NCBI GenBank assembly: GCA_038503035.1
Contig: JAVSML010023999.1
Span: 1-64,000 of the forward strand
Direction: 5' to 3'
Source: Crocodylus rhombifer
Taxonomy: Eukaryota; Chordata; Crocodylia; Crocodylidae
Length of the DNA: 64,000 nucleotides
The notes beneath the pieces are model-generated. The model saw nothing but the letters and a program-made list of their open reading frames with translations. It ran no database searches and had not been told where the DNA came from. This document shows, in pieces, positions 61,690-64,000 of this stretch. Numbering within the stretch: the stretch's first letter is position 1; each line of letters opens with the position of its first letter. The position numbers and the translations under genes are program-made.

Positions 61690-63020
61690 CTGAGTCAGGA
61701 AAAAAAATCCTTATTTACTTTCTGTTCACCATTTAGTATTTTGTAAACCCTTATGTTTTTCTTCAGGCACCTCTTTAGTCTCTCCTCATACAGAAGTCTC
61801 TCCATATTGCTAATCATTCTTGTTGCCCTTCTCTATTCTTCTATGTTCTTTTTGAGATGTGGAGACCAAAACTGGGGCAATTTTCAAGGTATGAATGCAC
61901 CATGGATTTATAAAGGGCACAATGGATGAAACCTTCCTGCTTTGTTCACAATTCCCTTAATTCCTAACATTGTCTGTCTTTTTGATGGCTGCTGAACATT
62001 GAGCTGATAGTTTTAGCAAACTGTCCACAATGACTCCCAGCTCTGTCTCTTTCCTGTGTGGTAACAGTCAGTGTAGAGCCCACCATAATGTACATATAGT
62101 TTGAGTAATTTTTGCCCATGTACATCACTTCTTACACCTACATTATATTTCATGTGCCATTTAGTTGCTTATTTACCCAGTAGTTTAAGATCCTTCTGTA
62201 GTTCCTCAGTCTGCCTTGGTCTTTACCACTGACTCAGTTTTCTATCATTAAACCGACTTCTAATCCAGAAGTAGACCTTTCCTGTAATTCAGGAGTGCTC
62301 AACCCCCTGGCCTTTGGTGCTCTCTACAGGTTGGGAAACCTGGTGGCAGAAAGCAGTAGCAGTTAATACTGCTACCCCTCACCCACTGCCAAATTCCTAA
62401 GCCCCATGTGGCCAGATTGGGCCCCTATGCTTGCCCTGTGTGCCAGATCTGACAAGGTACTTGCCTATGGGGCAACATGGTTGGGCATCACTGCTGTAAT
62501 ACTATGACTTCCCAACTTCATTAAGGGCCTTTGATAGGGGAGGTTGTCAAAAGCTTTTTGGAAGCTCAGATATACTGTCAACTGCATCACCCTGATCCAC
62601 CTGCTTAATAGGTTGGTGAGGCATGATTTCCCTTGGACAGAACCATGCCGATTCCTCCTCAGGAAGTCATGTTCATTCATGTGCTCAAAAATTCTTTTAT
62701 TGTTTCAGTCCAGTTTTCCAGGAACAGAAGTTAGACAGACTTACCAGCCTGTAGTTTGTTGGGTCTCCTTTAGAGCCTTTTAAAAATATTTGAGTCACCT
62801 TGGCAACCCTCCAGTCCTTTGGTACTGAGGCTCTTTATAGTGACAGGTTACATACTACAGTTAGGGAGTCTGACAGTTTCTGATCTAAGGTCTTTCAGGA
62901 CTCTAGGGTGAATGCCATTAGACTCTGGTGATTTGCTACTTAGTCCATCAGTTTCCTCTACAAACTCATCTACTGAAACCTCAATCTGGGTTAGGCTCCA
63001 CAGACTTGTCCCTAGGGAAG
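61690..63020 (-). mobile_element. Old CR1/L3-like LINE copy G with a nested MITE
   Basis: Degraded minus-strand CR1-type reverse transcriptase and 3' coding region. Recognisable words on the plus strand include GGAGACCAAAACTGG (complement of a QFWSPH-like block) and GGAAGCTCAGATATACTGTC (about 62560). More diverged than the other CR1 copies, and split by the MITE at 62290-62493. Confidence 0.7.
62290..62493. mobile_element. hAT-type MITE with target duplication
   Basis: 204 bp; ends CAGGAGTGCTCAACC and, complemented, CAGTGATGCCCAACC. Flanking octamers CTGTAATT (62282-62289) and CTGTAATA (62494-62501) match at 7 of 8. Younger than LINE copy G. Confidence 0.78.
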
Positions 63021-63859
63021 ACTGGATCCAATGAAGGAATCCACACCACAAAACCCTGAAGCTTGTATTAAGTTACAAGGAACGATTGGTTTAGCAATTC
63101 AGGAGTTACAGCTACAGCTTAAACTAGATACATCTGCCCAACCACTACTTTCCTAGCTTGTGTTGGCAACAACCAAGCACCTGCCTGCCCCCACCCATGA
63201 ACAGTCTTCCTCCTCCCTGCCTGAGCGTTGTGTGAATGGGAGTTGGATAATAACCAACACAAGTTTATCTCAAGGCAATACACTTCAGCAGATCAGTGCT
63301 GAAAGACACGATCACCCAATGCCTAGACCATTCCTAATTATGGTCTTGCGTGTTCTTAAAAACTTTCAGTGATGGAGATGACAAACATCCTACTGTCCAA
63401 CCTCAATATCTTTATTGTAATTTTAAGTCTATGGCCGTGTTAAGACGAAACAAAGCATGTAGCAATGTAGAAATCCCATCGCATACTAATCTGAGGACAC
63501 AAGAGATTCAGGATTAGTACAAAAAAAACCCCATGGAATTGTCTTATCTGTCACTGACAAGACCAGTACTAAAGAATACAGTTATTCCATTTTCCTGATG
63601 TATCTACAGTATCGGTAGCTATCAATGTAAGCAATGCCCCTAGTTAGAGCATTAAGTTTGCTTTGGCAACTAACGATGTTTTTACCAGATATACATTCAT
63701 ATTAAGTTAGCAGATGTGAAGTTAGAATCAATAATGCAACTTCCCTGCTACCAAAAATATTTTAAAAAGTGACATTGCACAATAAATAGCCTTCCCAGAC
63801 TCTATTGGCCTAAGAACACATGTGTTTGCAGTGAAGTTCTAATTTCTCTTCTTCTAAAC
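63021..63859. other. Unclassified intergenic DNA with a minus-strand AATAAA
   Basis: No coding sequence. A minus-strand AATAAA at 63411-63416 could be a poly(A) signal of a gene approaching from the right, but AT-rich DNA gives such hexamers by chance. Confidence 0.3.
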
Positions 63860-64000
63860 CAGTGGTTTTCAACCTGTGGTCCGTGGACCCTTGGGGGTCT
63901 GCAGAATGTCTAAGGGGTCCATGAAAGATTACCATGATCAATTCAAAGTATGTGCATATCCACACTTACAATTCAAAATGCACTTCCATTGTGGAATTTC
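63860..64000. mobile_element. Start of a hAT-type repeat, cut by the window end
   Basis: CAGTGGTTTTCAACC followed by GTGGTCCGTGGACCC is a hAT-type terminus. The other end is outside the window. Confidence 0.6.

Overview
The window looks like nuclear DNA of a non-mammalian amniote, most likely a crocodilian or turtle. CR1 LINEs dominate (seven large copies plus tails). There are also hAT-type non-autonomous DNA transposons with 8-bp target duplications, Penelope-like fragments, several LTR blocks, and one slowly evolving vertebrate gene split into nine GT-AG exons. No bacterial-type gene organisation, CRISPR array, tRNA or rRNA was seen. The host call is an inference from repeat content; no species can be named.

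The one host gene is SNAPC3 (snRNA-activating protein complex subunit 3, SNAP50), on the + strand. It runs from a CpG-island promoter (about 29500-30060) through nine coding exons (29775 to stop 54705) to a 3' UTR with a candidate ATTAAA signal at 55505. The spliced reading frame is 1134 nt, 377 codons plus stop, intact, with every junction in phase. It would supply a core subunit of the factor that drives snRNA promoters for RNA polymerases II and III.

1-29300 is repeat-rich intergenic DNA. In order: the 3' end of an endogenous retrovirus (env transmembrane subunit plus LTR) joined to a near full-length CR1 (minus strand); a GC-rich repeat family; a TATA-containing promoter-like block; a Penelope-like fragment; an LTR-like block with 72-bp tandem repeats; a second CR1 (plus strand); a hAT transposase remnant; foldback repeats; a third CR1 split by two later DNA transposons; and a hAT element that has itself been filled with LTR-like DNA.

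29300-55530 is SNAPC3. Its introns hold a GC-rich 736-bp hAT element, a probable solo LTR of about 1 kb, a palindromic MITE, and a 5'-truncated CR1 with an intact 648-codon frame. A 169-bp block at the 5' junction of that CR1 is a near-identical reverse complement of a piece of intron 6. The two arms flank exons 4-6 in the same pre-mRNA.

55530-64000 is intergenic: one CR1 3' end, a Penelope-like fragment with a hammerhead-ribozyme-like core, about 4.5 kb of unrecognised sequence, an old CR1/L3-like copy with a nested MITE, and the start of another hAT repeat at the window edge. Most observations of interest concern how these elements nest and what the inverted repeats could do to SNAPC3 RNA.
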